Shown: positions 46,001-50,253 of the stretch, in pieces
How positions within the stretch are numbered: the first letter of the stretch is position 1
Layout of the letters: the number at the start of each line of letters is the position of its first letter
NCBI GenBank assembly: GCA_903884535.1
Contig: CAISEZ010000056.1
Location: 1 to 61,964 of the forward strand
Direction: 5' to 3'
DNA from: an uncultured Verrucomicrobia subdivision 3 bacterium
Lineage (GTDB): Bacteria; Verrucomicrobiota; Verrucomicrobiia; Limisphaerales; UBA11358
DNA: 61,964 bases
Made by a program: the position numbers and the translations under genes
Notes under the pieces: generated by a model
What the model was told of the DNA's origin: nothing
Seen by the model: only the letters and a program-made list of their open reading frames with translations
Database searches by the model: none

Positions 46001-47696
46001 AATTTTGAATCGGATTGATGGCTGGCCACAATATAAAGTCATAAGGATTAACTGGTGAATATGGTATAACCGGATCAATTTGATATTCCACCGACACTGA
46101 AATTGCCGCATTGGTGCCATAGCGAACCACACTAATCACGGCATTACTGCCAGCCACATCTTTATCCACGCGAAAGGTGGAGCGCTCAAAATTCACAAGT
46201 TCGGGACCGGTCGGTGGGAACTGCGGACTCAGCGCATTGATTAGCGCCGGACCACCCAAAACGGGCGATAGGAGTTGCGAGGATTCAAGCGGATCTAGTT
46301 GCGCACTGGTCAAACTGATTAATGCCAGGCTAGGTGTATAGGGGGCATCGTTCGTATCCGGACTAGGTCCAATGGCCATATTCACCGGCACGAGTATGCT
46401 CGCGCTCATTTGATAATCATCAAACGTCAATGTCCCACTGTTAGTTGCAATGCCGGAGGCCGAAGTGACAATCTGGCTATTGGTGGCAAGCTGATTGTAA
46501 ATGTTGGTGATCGTAATGACAACATCGCCGGCGGAATCCGTCGTGGTGACAGATGGTAGCACGAGATTTCCAAGTGGCGGTAGATTGGTCGGGATGGGCA
46601 GCAGTGGACCGGTGACACCGGGGGTTACGACGACACCATTGACTGCCAAGGTAGTATTAGTGGTCGCATTCGTAACATTATAATATTGATAGGAATAATT
46701 ATAGAACTGATATTTATTAACCCATAATGTATTGGTGGAATAATAATTGGTCGTGACGGAAGGCCCATTGGTTGGCGTGAACGTAATCATCACGTTTGTC
46801 CCAAAATAATTTGTGAAGTAGAGGTTGGTGTAAGTCAGCGGCGAAATCTGATAGCCAACGGTAAGCCGGCCCCGGTTACCATTCGTGCGCGTCACCGTGA
46901 TGCGAGCCCCAAGCACGCTCGGATTCACAGTTGTGCCGTCATATGCGGTTTTGGGACCAGTAGAATCCGATTCGCTGACCGGATAACTGGCCGAGGTGAA
47001 GACAAAAGTGCCCGACTGATTGATCGCCAACTGCGGCGCAAATGAAATGACGCCGCTGGAATTAATGGTGACATTCGAGCTGATCACACTGAAATTCACA
47101 AAATCAGTTGTTGTCAGTATCGTTACCGACTGGACCGCGGCGTAGGGACCATTGTTGGTGGGCGCGAAGATATAGTAAACCGGCGAGGTGGCTGGATTCA
47201 CATTTATGGAATAGCGGCTGAATCCGATGGGGCTAACGAATGGCTGCTCGTTCATCACGCCCTCCAAAGTCCAGTTGGTCACCGCCAATGTCGGATCCGT
47301 GGAAGACCAGACATTAAGACCGGCAGCGCTGGCGTTCGTGAGCATCAGATCCTCTCCACCAAAAAAACCAGCGCCAGCATCGTAGGCCGTCAAAAATGAA
47401 GTTGGCAGGGCGGCTTGCGCACCTAATGGCAAAAGTGCGCCGATTGACATTAAACATACTGCCGCCATGACGCCGGAGCAAAAAGCCGGAGCTTTGGCGG
47501 GCGTGAACGGCTGACCAGATAAACCGCCGTTGCCACCGGCCATCGGGTCGGCCGGAGCCGCCAAACCCAACTTCAGCCAACGGCCATTTCCGGCAAGGTT
47601 GCACAACGGCAAACCGATGAATCGTTTAATAATCTCTTTCACAAAATTCTCCACTGTAATCACCCGGTTTTGCCGGGCAAAGGTTGAATATCTCAT
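31095..47696 (-). CDS. Giant secreted Calx-beta / delta-60 propeller protein (5533 aa)
   Basis: One open frame of 5533 codons. The N-terminus is unusual, with about 75 residues before the hydrophobic export segment (VMAAVCLMSIGALLPLGAQA), so either the signal is extended or translation begins later. By eye the order is: N-terminal domain, 2 Calx-beta, propeller 1, 4 Calx-beta, propeller 2, 5 Calx-beta, a PPC-like domain (APVWFQWTAPADGEVSLDT), 2 Calx-beta, propeller 3, 4 Calx-beta, propeller 4, 6 Calx-beta, Ig-like segment, half P-like domain. The propellers are delta-60 (DUF5122) repeats with phrases like VYALALQPDGKVVIGGDF and VARLNADGSLD. The two halves mirror each other, pointing to a large internal duplication. 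The protein stops within the P-like domain (PTSYLPKPVFP). Calx-beta units bind calcium in other proteins; a cell-surface or adhesive role is inferred. Confidence 0.9.
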   Translation of the reverse strand: MRYSTFARQNRVITVENFVKEIIKRFIGLPLCNLAGNGRWLKLGLAAPADPMAGGNGGLSGQPFTPAKAPAFCSGVMAAVCLMSIGALLPLGAQAALPTSFLTAYDAGAGFFGGEDLMLTNASAAGLNVWSSTDPTLAVTNWTLEGVMNEQPFVSPIGFSRYSINVNPATSPVYYIFAPTNNGPYAAVQSVTILTTTDFVNFSVISSNVTINSSGVISFAPQLAINQSGTFVFTSASYPVSESDSTGPKTAYDGTTVNPSVLGARITVTRTNGNRGRLTVGYQISPLTYTNLYFTNYFGTNVMITFTPTNGPSVTTNYYSTNTLWVNKYQFYNYSYQYYNVTNATTNTTLAVNGVVVTPGVTGPLLPIPTNLPPLGNLVLPSVTTTDSAGDVVITITNIYNQLATNSQIVTSASGIATNSGTLTFDDYQMSASILVPVNMAIGPSPDTNDAPYTPSLALISLTSAQLDPLESSQLLSPVLGGPALINALSPQFPPTGPELVNFERSTFRVDKDVAGSNAVISVVRYGTNAAISVSVEYQIDPVIPYSPVNPYDFILWPAINPIQNLDNPANTFPLQAGSEYATPNSDYTPVTGTLTWAANDYNPKTITIPIINNGLVEFNTDFLVQLHNAVPQPTATTSGAILGEVNAAEVTILFDDRTCGQQPAGAVDRCWNPDNVNYSTPPFTIYPGTQGGESGNANGNGGTVYAVAEQPDGKTIIAGSFVSYNSSPYNHIARLLNSGYADTSFLTNNNNGGGANGLISSVVLQPDGRILIGGNFTSFNGYNRHHIARLNSNGSVDTTFNPGQGVDSPNAMVWSMALQPNGQVVIAGVFSSVNGTNINSVARLNADGSLDASFNPGVGPNGVVYAVAVDTFGQVVIGGDFDSLSGANSGGVARLNLDGSLDSTFALGVGTYNPETGSTDPVHALAIQPDGQILVGGSFSYVDLNIYNGLVRLNGADGTVDTSFNPGTGTYNQLTGVSDTVYAITLQPDGNILIGGNFSSFNQTRRVGLARLFSYGSVDTSFMDTAYNQFAGLVNHYSNPTAVNAGLYPSGNYPNFVNSIALEPGTSNVLIGGGFLVVGGGSTRDATHPRSNIARLIGGATPGPGNIQFSLGSYSADKSGAAKFIDLVRTNGNLGPASVTFGTNMAAPGPGIASAKDFSIGNTNYFSPLWPTLYSQNKNWSFTIDPAFYGPNAWPIPQGLQTVTSAYVYLVPNNNTNISGNVNANLTVANPNGNFTLGGEQIALAPALGWQAKAPFTIIDDNIQPGTLGFSAPQFTVTENGGTATITVVRTGGSDGTVDIAYSTSNGPAPNGATNGVDYTGVTNTLEFLATETSHTFTIPIINGTTVRPDRTLNLSLFNVTGGAKLGQTNATLTIINGNFSAGHISFGAASYGANENGGNALVTVNRLGGSSGTISVKAITYDGNAFNRTNYIGSTNTLTWNNGDATTRTITIPVMDDGQVTSDLTMYVRLTNGVLNSLPTANVLGLSTYTNVPVTITNVDSYGTVEFSSANYSVKKSGGYALIPVVRLGGSAQTVTVNYSTVNGTALSNVDYTVTSGSFTFLPGVVSTNFIVPILNTNLNSDLLSLGLVLNGANLGPISSAVLNIIDSSQVNETPGSPDTTYNSFGFNNTVYALALQSNNQLLAGGDFTKADGVPRQRIARLNSDGTLDSSFLLPSSSMGANGTVRSIAVQADGRILVGGQFTTFNNVTLNYIARLNADGSLDSLFKPGSGANNAVYALSETLVNGQSKVLVGGSFASLDDHTFNSIGRLNSDGSPDSTFNPGLGANGTVYALALQPDGKVVIGGDFTAVNGNTNFNHVARLNTDGSLDLSFNVGTGANASVRAISLQLDGRILLGGLFSSVNGNTNFNHVARLNANGSADASFKPGLGANDAVFGIALQTDSRIVLGGEFTRCSGVTRSRITRLNPDGTVDPTINFGWGANNFVAAVVVQEDLISGYPTNVPDEKIIIGGGFTQYDNQPIAYLARIYGGSISGSGAFQFTSANYSADENSTNVTITVLRTGGTSGTNANGSGDVQVPFATSDGTGVANTNYLTVSTNLDFPLGEVIRTVVVPVLDDHVITPNLTVNLALNPVPPAQFGDQPTAVLTIINDDSSISFSAANYQVAKNTVSGVAPISIVRQGSVNGTSTVAFSTTTGGTATIGLDYTPVSNLVTFAPGISNVVMSIPVTNNLIYEGNQTVAMQLTSATGSLLYSPSNATLTIIETVNSPGLFSFAATNYVVTEGGGVGYTNAYITVQRTFGSSGAATVSYSTADGTAHAGTKYVATTGTLTFGDGEISKTFPVPVINGTTAEGPESFSVVLSNPTSGALLTSPTSTTVTILNTNTGIAFVSATNSIREPSGVVASVLTVNLVRYNNTNGVSTVQYSTTNGTALASTNFIAMSGTVTFSNGQSLASIAIPILHDSRVTGDLSFTIGLFSPSADAQLTLPSTTTVVIHDADAGISLAATSTAVAKNIGTALIPVLCSNPSVEPVSVHYSTGPGTAVAGTDYQPTSGILTFTNGQAVNYISVAIVPNNLVESNRNFTVSIFSPTAPGVLTAPTMETVTIVETNSPYGLSFFSPLVISGSYGTTNVDNTGGLPENGDPNIAGFAPAAPVWFQWTAPADGEVSLDTIGSHDDIIGGKLDTVLAVFTGNNLSSLVQVAANDDIYPQQLGTLNELQFNEDSSENIFNTNNANGSIPQFRNIFAGYHQPYGGPSGLRFNAKAGTTYFFAADTKVGQGTITGTLSQGTIFLNWAYHPSGVLRFASEDIDTTIFGTGNYPANFSPMLLYQCSETEGDRRYSGSTGVSERTTTVNTYYKYDAPGLLVTVTRVAGSSGRIAVDYATQDGNTNLITSGSGDIPALASATNIFTFSFGTNTLTITNITVGDYTPVSGTLVFDDYEMSKTIMIPIHDDGGASQPNRDFFINLSNPRVDPADAGVVSAPRVDSLYAQAMCRILDCDIDPKGPSTVQVINTNVTPALTNTLVVLTPTNGVFNFAKKCFRVPRDVQSAYYHGTPVTLYVNRMGTNTAGVTLKYRIDEGFLDNISFDYDNINYPLQPGSDYANSPLDGVIYGTSVLDFQPVPATAQTGTLTFPSGAKSHDPQPVQFTIHNNGVSSFNKDIRIQLYEVVKDVAVQDGMVAECTLTILTDDLSPPAGSVDELYNPDFGVDLAVPTNAAFIVSNQPHPGTEAASEVYSTLVTTNNQTIIGGAFSTYTDGTSTHTVNGLARLNFDGSLDTTFNSGNGINVNPGGQYIRAVALETNNEIVIGGSFTSYDGTQRQCVALVNANGSLDPSFNSAGGANGTVYSVLVQPDGKILIGGAFTAYNGTPRNHVARLNLDGSLDATFDPSNILTGPVYSMAMAPSILFNASGGTNENDNAVNLGPLTSGLVTMNINFNANPARVAPNDVQIYYGDTNVIAGTGVLIYDSGYVTGSGTVVVPFGPTGGITTNLITVVVNNGGNTNGPASWSYTGAVTEPPNTGLLVGGQFGVTGQSYANIARLNPDGTLDTSFSPTTGADRVVRTVAWQLNNQLIAGGDFTHVNGAGYNHLARFNANGSLDTSFAIGTGSDNTVNSVTLQQLAGTMYIGGSFTTFNGTHRLGFARLYNNGTVDTTFLDTAYNQLAGLPRIHFTDAPGTVFSSGLQTDGNVIIGGSFAQVGGGQFDELVRPNDYGSNALTHTYTAIDPAFNTYLNVDVWPEPKTRDGVRNRGNIARLIGGATPGPGNIGLASSSYSANKTGSYVPVSLVRTNGSLGYASANFSVLPGLAQSGVDYAYNANALTYPIEWIYFDANNRPTRQHGDGLTGPNGQMYDSNFNLNYPFGIGGPASVDVSIINNTTSSGNLSAQFQLANPGADQFYLGGQNIPLGVALGASVAPLTVVDNSHQDGVFGFSAGSYPATGSTVSVGVTRTNSSSGTVQLSYTTTTNGSTALPGTDYTPTTGVLTFNPGQTSGAFPVAILQNSYIGNVEKTIGLQLYNLLDLSSGNASLVQSNAVVRIVNPNFAGYLSFTTNAYAANLSSGMMPVTVTRTVGSQGTLTVQYATANGTAVNGTDYTGTTNTLTWNNGDTSSRTITIPLINNHLVGPNKQFFAGLFNATLNGTNTPSLFGSITNVVLNINNDNSYGTFQFSRPSYLVNENGGYATMTVTRTGSALGTATVGFTTVNGTAFAGTNYVSTNGALAFAAGQISRSFNVQILNDSKANPPPSAFYFSAVLTTNSAGSSLGSPASAPVDIVDAQSYNEPAGSPDAAFDPSAGMNGSVFAVGLQSGGQIIAGGNFTIVNGSTINRLARLNADGTLDDTFLNGQSGADAAVNALITQTDDRIVVGGAFANIDGIVRHRIARLQTDGELDTSFNPGAGADNTIYALNETFINGAREIYVGGAFSTLNGTATPGVARLNNDGSLDTTFATGLGANGTVYAVVAYPSNSIANAGKVLVGGSFTNFNNVTVGNLVRLNVDGSVDTNFNVTVGASSAVRAIAIQGDESVLLGGDFTSVNGTALNHVARLNADGTVDAAFVTAIGAGASSSVNAIAVQPDNRIVLVGDFTQANGVNRNSITRLLPTGAVDPTINFGDGANNNIYALAMQPADGMFVIGGAFTTYDTQPHQYIARIYGRSTVGSGAFEFTTPNYSVNENGGYAVITVRRTGGTSGTNADGSGDVFVTFATSNNTAVAGVNYGTIVTNLDFPVGETFKTVLVPVMDDLVITPNLTVNLKLSNPTAPAGFGNQSAALLTIVNTDSALRFLSTSYSAPKNAVTGVATIDIIRQGSTIGSCSVNFLTTTNGSAASGIDYYPTNVTVTFNAGETDKTAQVPIINNAIPEGYRTVGLVLTNTVGALLYSPSNATLTIIDTVYAAGQFSFESTNFTFSEGNTNAYLAVLRTNGSSGAVSIPFTTVAGTAQPGRDYNVMTNTVNFRDGDTSNSIIISLVQNGLVQPPVSLSVQLLNPTDGSGAQIINPSNTTLTIVSDNTGVSFVSGTNYVNESTNYGLVYVQRIGVATNAFAVNYATADGTALSNVNYSVTAGTLNFASGEVLKSVSVPLINAQGVTNVAFNMMLNNPTAGVQLVSPSNAVVIIQPSNAGLSFTNSAMSVSKNVGLAVITVVCSNPGIEPVASSNTVPLSVYYFTSDGTAVAGQDYTNTTGTLVFTNGVGTNTFTVPIINNSLITGNRSFTVNLANATPPGKITSPSTQVVTIIDSNSGLSFSSATYTILKTGVATNITVVRTDNTNTTSQVSFATADGTAVAGTDYFATNGVLTFTNGVTSQTFALRVIATTTEQPDKTVLLSLSNPTNGILVSPSAAILTIRDNSGSLVVPAGSALISESYTPANGIIDPGETVNMFFGLRISAGTNANVTATLLATNGVTPLSGPQNYGTLVARGPSAFRAFSFMANGTNSQRIAPTFQLANNLGQVAFTFTLGTWTNTFANTNIIIINDVGPASPYPSMISVSNMNGVVIKATVTLTNIYHTHPSDIDALVVSPSAQTSLIMAHTGGGNAIGKVSLTFDDAATNSLPPTAYPQTTITNGTFKPTSYLPKPVFP
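33850..34960 (-). repeat. Delta-60 propeller 4 (seven repeats)
   Basis: Seven consecutive delta-60 repeats inside the giant protein, running from SVFAVGLQSGGQIIAGGNF to FVIGGAFTTYDTQPHQYIARIYG. The block ends with ARIYG as propeller 2 does, and corresponds to it in the duplicated half. Seven repeats suit one closed seven-bladed propeller. Boundaries are approximate. Confidence 0.7.
36530..38210 (-). repeat. Delta-60 propeller 3 (seven repeats, blade 4 interrupted)
   Basis: Seven delta-60 repeats from SEVYSTLVTTNNQTIIGGAF to IARLIGGATPGPG. The fourth blade starts VYSMAMAPS, is interrupted by about 115 residues (~37255-37605), and resumes with GLLVGGQFGVTGQS. It ends with the same IARLIGGATPGPG phrase as propeller 1. 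Boundaries are approximate. Confidence 0.7.
41700..42850 (-). repeat. Delta-60 propeller 2 (seven repeats)
   Basis: Seven delta-60 repeats from TVYALALQSNNQLLAGGDF to IIIGGGFTQYDNQPIAYLARIYGG. Blades 4 and 5 share the phrase NGNTNFNHVARLN and are probably a recent blade duplication. Boundaries are approximate. Confidence 0.7.
44390..45610 (-). repeat. Delta-60 propeller 1 (seven repeats)
   Basis: Seven delta-60 repeats from GTVYAVAEQPDGKTIIAGSF to VLIGGGFLVVGGG...IARLIGGATPGPG. Blade 6 includes a longer loop (DTAYNQFAGLVNHY) that has its counterpart in blade 6 of propeller 3 (DTAYNQLAGLPRIHF). Boundaries are approximate. Confidence 0.7.
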
Positions 47697-48650
47697 CTTA
47701 AAAAACTAGGGCTGCGTCGGCCACGACTTCAAGTCCGCCGTGCAAAAGCCAGCAGGGACGTCGCCTTGTCGAGCCCGCTGAACGGCGACACTGGCGACGG
47801 AGCCGATTGAGATGAAGCAAAATCGGGCAACAGAAACTGGTTGGGAGGATAAAAAATTGCTCATCGAACAACATTTATTTGTCCAAACAGGGCATAGGAA
47901 CGAGGAAAAAAGGAAATGCATGGCTTGCAGTGATTTTCGGCATTATTTAAACCATGGCGCAACGTAAAATTCATGGCAGAAAAAATGAGAAAATGTTGCA
48001 CACAATTCATAGATGAGGAGAAAGTTAGCACCAAAAGCGTGCGGCGCAAGAAATTTTCTGGAGTTTTGTGCAAACCAAAATGGCGGGCCGGCATTGAGTT
48101 TCCGGGGGGGCCAGATTTTTCAGAATTCCCATTTTTTGGGTGTTTTTGTGCGTTTTGGCCAGCATATTTACAATTAGATGCCGCGACGGTTCAACCCGAA
48201 AAGCCAGCGACCAAAAATGCGGCAAGGAATTTCCTAGGTTGCCCGTCACACCCCCAATGTCATTTAACAAACAAGCGGCTTCGTCACCGCCGCGGCCGCC
48301 TTGATGATCATTTTGCTTCCGGTTTACTCGTGCCGCCCGCGCTGCGTCGCCGTGCCTTTACTCCTCATCGATCCTCCCGGCGGTCAGTAACCCTAATCGC
48401 ACGTTTTTTGACAAACCTGTAATTTCGGCGTGGCTATCCGGTTTGACCACGAGAAATTCAGCGTGGAGCGTTACCAGAGCGTCTAATATTTCATCTTACA
48501 ATGATACATAAATCAGATTGAGTGGCCCGTTATTTTTGAAATAATCGCAACAAATCTAACCGTTTAGTGAACTCGATGCGGTTTGCGCGGTTAGCTCTGC
48601 GGCGGAGCTTTACCTTGACGCGGCAGCAATTTGAAGCTGATGTGCTAGAT

Positions 48651-48725
48651 CTAATGTGCTTTTGCCTCGTCCAAATCTGTCATCAGCCAGAAATTCCTGC
48701 TGGAGGTTTTGAGTTGCTTGGCCAT
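48651..48725 (-). CDS. Possible small protein (24 aa)
   Basis: An ATG at 48725 preceded by AGGTGG at a suitable distance opens a 24-codon frame, MAKQLKTSSRNFWLMTDLDE and four further residues. No homology is recognised, and it could equally be the decayed start of a longer gene. It is listed because the ribosome site is good and the surrounding 1.2 kb is otherwise empty. Confidence 0.2.
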   Translation of the reverse strand: MAKQLKTSSRNFWLMTDLDEAKAH

Positions 48726-48800
48726 CTTTATTCCACCTTTTAATACCGAGTCCCTGCCCTCCTTGCAACAGCCCCGTCCTTTTGTATTATGAACTTGATG

Positions 48801-48847
48801 CAGAGGCCCCGTGCCTCTGTCACGTCCCGGGCGCTTTCTCAAGCGCC
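48801..48847. terminator. Tandem hairpins downstream of the EIIA-like gene
   Basis: Two perfect stem-loops follow each other: CAGAGGC/GCCTCTG with loop CCCGT (48801-48819), and GGCGCTT/AAGCGCC with loop TCTC (48830-48847). They lie ~45 bp beyond the stop of the minus-strand EIIA-like gene. There is no clear U-run on the minus strand, so termination is only one possibility; RNA stabilisation is another. Confidence 0.35.
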
Positions 48848-48890
48848 AGGAATTTTTCGTTTCAGAAACCCATTAATAATAAATGAGCCG

Positions 48891-49346
48891 CTAAAAGCGA
48901 ATCCTGCCAAGAACTTCCAGCATTTCGTCAGGCCGGATGCAAGCGCGTAGCACCTTAAAATTTGTTCCGTCTGCAAGAAATTTTGAGAATGCCAGCACCA
49001 AGGAGAGATAACGCTTTTCGTCTGCCAGCGGCACGGCAAAAAGCACGACGGTATGCACCAAGGGTCCGTGCGAGGCACCCCAATGGATCGGTTCTGGCGC
49101 AAAGCCGATGGCAAACGAAAGTTCCTGGAGCACCCCTTTATGTGCCAATGGAAAAGCCACCCCATCAAAAACCGCCGGGGCCAGTTCCTCATGCTCCAGC
49201 ACCGCGCGGCCGAAGGCTGCTGCGTTGTCAATCCGGCCGGTGCTGGCCAACCGCTGCCCCAGTTCCGCGACAATGCTCTCGCGGTGGTCGCCCGCCAATC
49301 GTGGCACGAGCAATGGAAGGTTGGTGAATTGTGCAAGTGTGGACAT
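48891..49346 (-). CDS. PTS EIIA (fructose/PtsN-type) domain protein
   Basis: The ATG at 49346 gives a 151-residue single-domain protein like EIIA of the fructose/mannitol class and PtsN. The fold pattern is clear: IDNAAAFGRAVLEHEELAPAVFDGVAFPLAH, then LSFAIGFAPEPIHWG, then HTVVLFAVPLADEKRYLSLVLAFSKFL. The expected phospho-acceptor His follows the AxP of 'GxAxPH'; here the order is GVAFPLAHKG, with H69 displaced by two residues, so phosphorylation is uncertain. No EIIB or EIIC transporter is nearby, which makes a regulatory function more likely than sugar uptake. The gene is divergent from a second EIIA-like gene that heads the Hyf-like operon. An in-frame upstream ATG (49403) is less likely. 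Confidence 0.75.
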   Translation of the reverse strand: MSTLAQFTNLPLLVPRLAGDHRESIVAELGQRLASTGRIDNAAAFGRAVLEHEELAPAVFDGVAFPLAHKGVLQELSFAIGFAPEPIHWGASHGPLVHTVVLFAVPLADEKRYLSLVLAFSKFLADGTNFKVLRACIRPDEMLEVLGRIRF

Positions 49347-49551
49347 GAGAATCACCGGCGAGTTTTCAACATGAAAACAACTCTTCCGCGAAATTGCGAT
49401 CATAGCTCACCCTCTTTTGGTAAAATCCAGCACTCGATAAACCGCATTGCCCCGCCGGTGAATTTTTGTTTTGATTGTGATGCGTTGGAAGGGAATCTAC
49501 CGGGTCACCTACCATTTTTGATAAGGTGATCAACAATACCTTTCCGCAACG

Positions 49552-50253
49552 ATGCCGATGTTTCTGAACATCATTGAACTGGCCCAGTCGCTTGGCGTGG
49601 AAGAGCGCGAGGTGGCGGGTTGGATTCGCAATGACGGGCTGCCACACGTGACCGACCGGGGACGATTGCTCTTTGACCGAACCCAGGTGGTGCATTGGGC
49701 CGAATCGCATGGACTGGCCGCCAAAGTCGGGTTCCTCGCGCCAGAACGGTCTAAAATCCAGGGCGCAAAAAAACTCGAAACCATGCTCCGCGCCGGCGGC
49801 ATCTGGCGCAATGTTGCCGCCGTCAATGTTCTTAATTTGTTTGCGGAAACGGTTGCCAAACTACCGGGCGCGACGCCGCCAATCCGTCAAATGTTGCAGC
49901 AACGATTGCGCGCACCCAACGGTATTTCGTGGGCGTTGGTTGGCGGCGGACTCGCGTTGCCGCATTTGCGCACGCCCATTGCGCTCGGCCGCGACACGGG
50001 AATTTTTGCCATCGTGCTACTATGCGACACGCTCGTCATCAACGAACCCGCACCGGACGAACAGCCCATCACTCGGCTCCTGTTCTTCGTCGCGCCGTCG
50101 CCGCGCGCCCATCTCGAAATGCTCGCCCAATTGAGCACCGCCTTGTCACGCGGCAGTCTGGGGCAGCTGATTACCGAAGGCGCACAAGACGACGCCATTT
50201 TCGCAGCCATTGCCGCCGCTGACACCAGCGGCAAGAAAGAAGGCAACCCATGA
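49552..50253 (+). CDS. HTH + PTS EIIA domain regulator, first gene of the Hyf-like operon
   Basis: A 233-residue protein. Residues ~1-55 form an excisionase/MerR-like helix-turn-helix (FLNIIELAQSLGVEEREVAGWIRNDGLPHV...FDRTQVVHWAESH). Residues ~75-220 form a PTS EIIA domain of the PtsN/fructose class with the canonical GLALPHLRTPIAL, phospho-acceptor H138, and LLFFVAPSPRAHLEMLAQLSTAL. Its stop codon overlaps the ATG of the HyfB-like gene (ATGA at 50250-50253), so it is translationally coupled to the membrane complex. Known PTS EIIA regulators transmit phosphorylation state to transport or transcription; a link to expression or activity of this complex is an inference from position. Confidence 0.8.
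   Translation: MPMFLNIIELAQSLGVEEREVAGWIRNDGLPHVTDRGRLLFDRTQVVHWAESHGLAAKVGFLAPERSKIQGAKKLETMLRAGGIWRNVAAVNVLNLFAETVAKLPGATPPIRQMLQQRLRAPNGISWALVGGGLALPHLRTPIALGRDTGIFAIVLLCDTLVINEPAPDEQPITRLLFFVAPSPRAHLEMLAQLSTALSRGSLGQLITEGAQDDAIFAAIAAADTSGKKEGNP

Larger units (their letters stand above)
47697..48890. other. Gene-poor intergenic region (1.2 kb)
   Basis: No convincing gene is seen. The frames here are short and lack family features. The stretch presumably holds the promoter of the giant gene (minus) near its right side of 47.7 kb and the 3' region of the EIIA-like gene. Two perfect hairpins lie at 48801-48819 (CAGAGGC stem, 5-nt loop) and 48830-48847 (GGCGCTT stem, 4-nt loop), and a 24-codon frame with a ribosome site lies at 48651-48725. 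Base composition is lower in GC than in the flanking genes. Confidence 0.5.

Noticed and set aside
47660..47680. CCCGG-TTTTG-CCGGG inverted repeat as a fifth operator copy
   Set aside because: It differs from the TTACCCG arms, has a 5-nt centre and lies inside the first codons of the giant protein.
47973..48422. 149-codon plus-strand frame in the gene-poor region
   Set aside because: Composition is erratic, there is no ribosome site, and no domain or membrane pattern is visible.
48585..48640. tRNA-like phrase GGTTAGCTC
   Set aside because: No acceptor stem, anticodon arm or T-arm can be formed around it.
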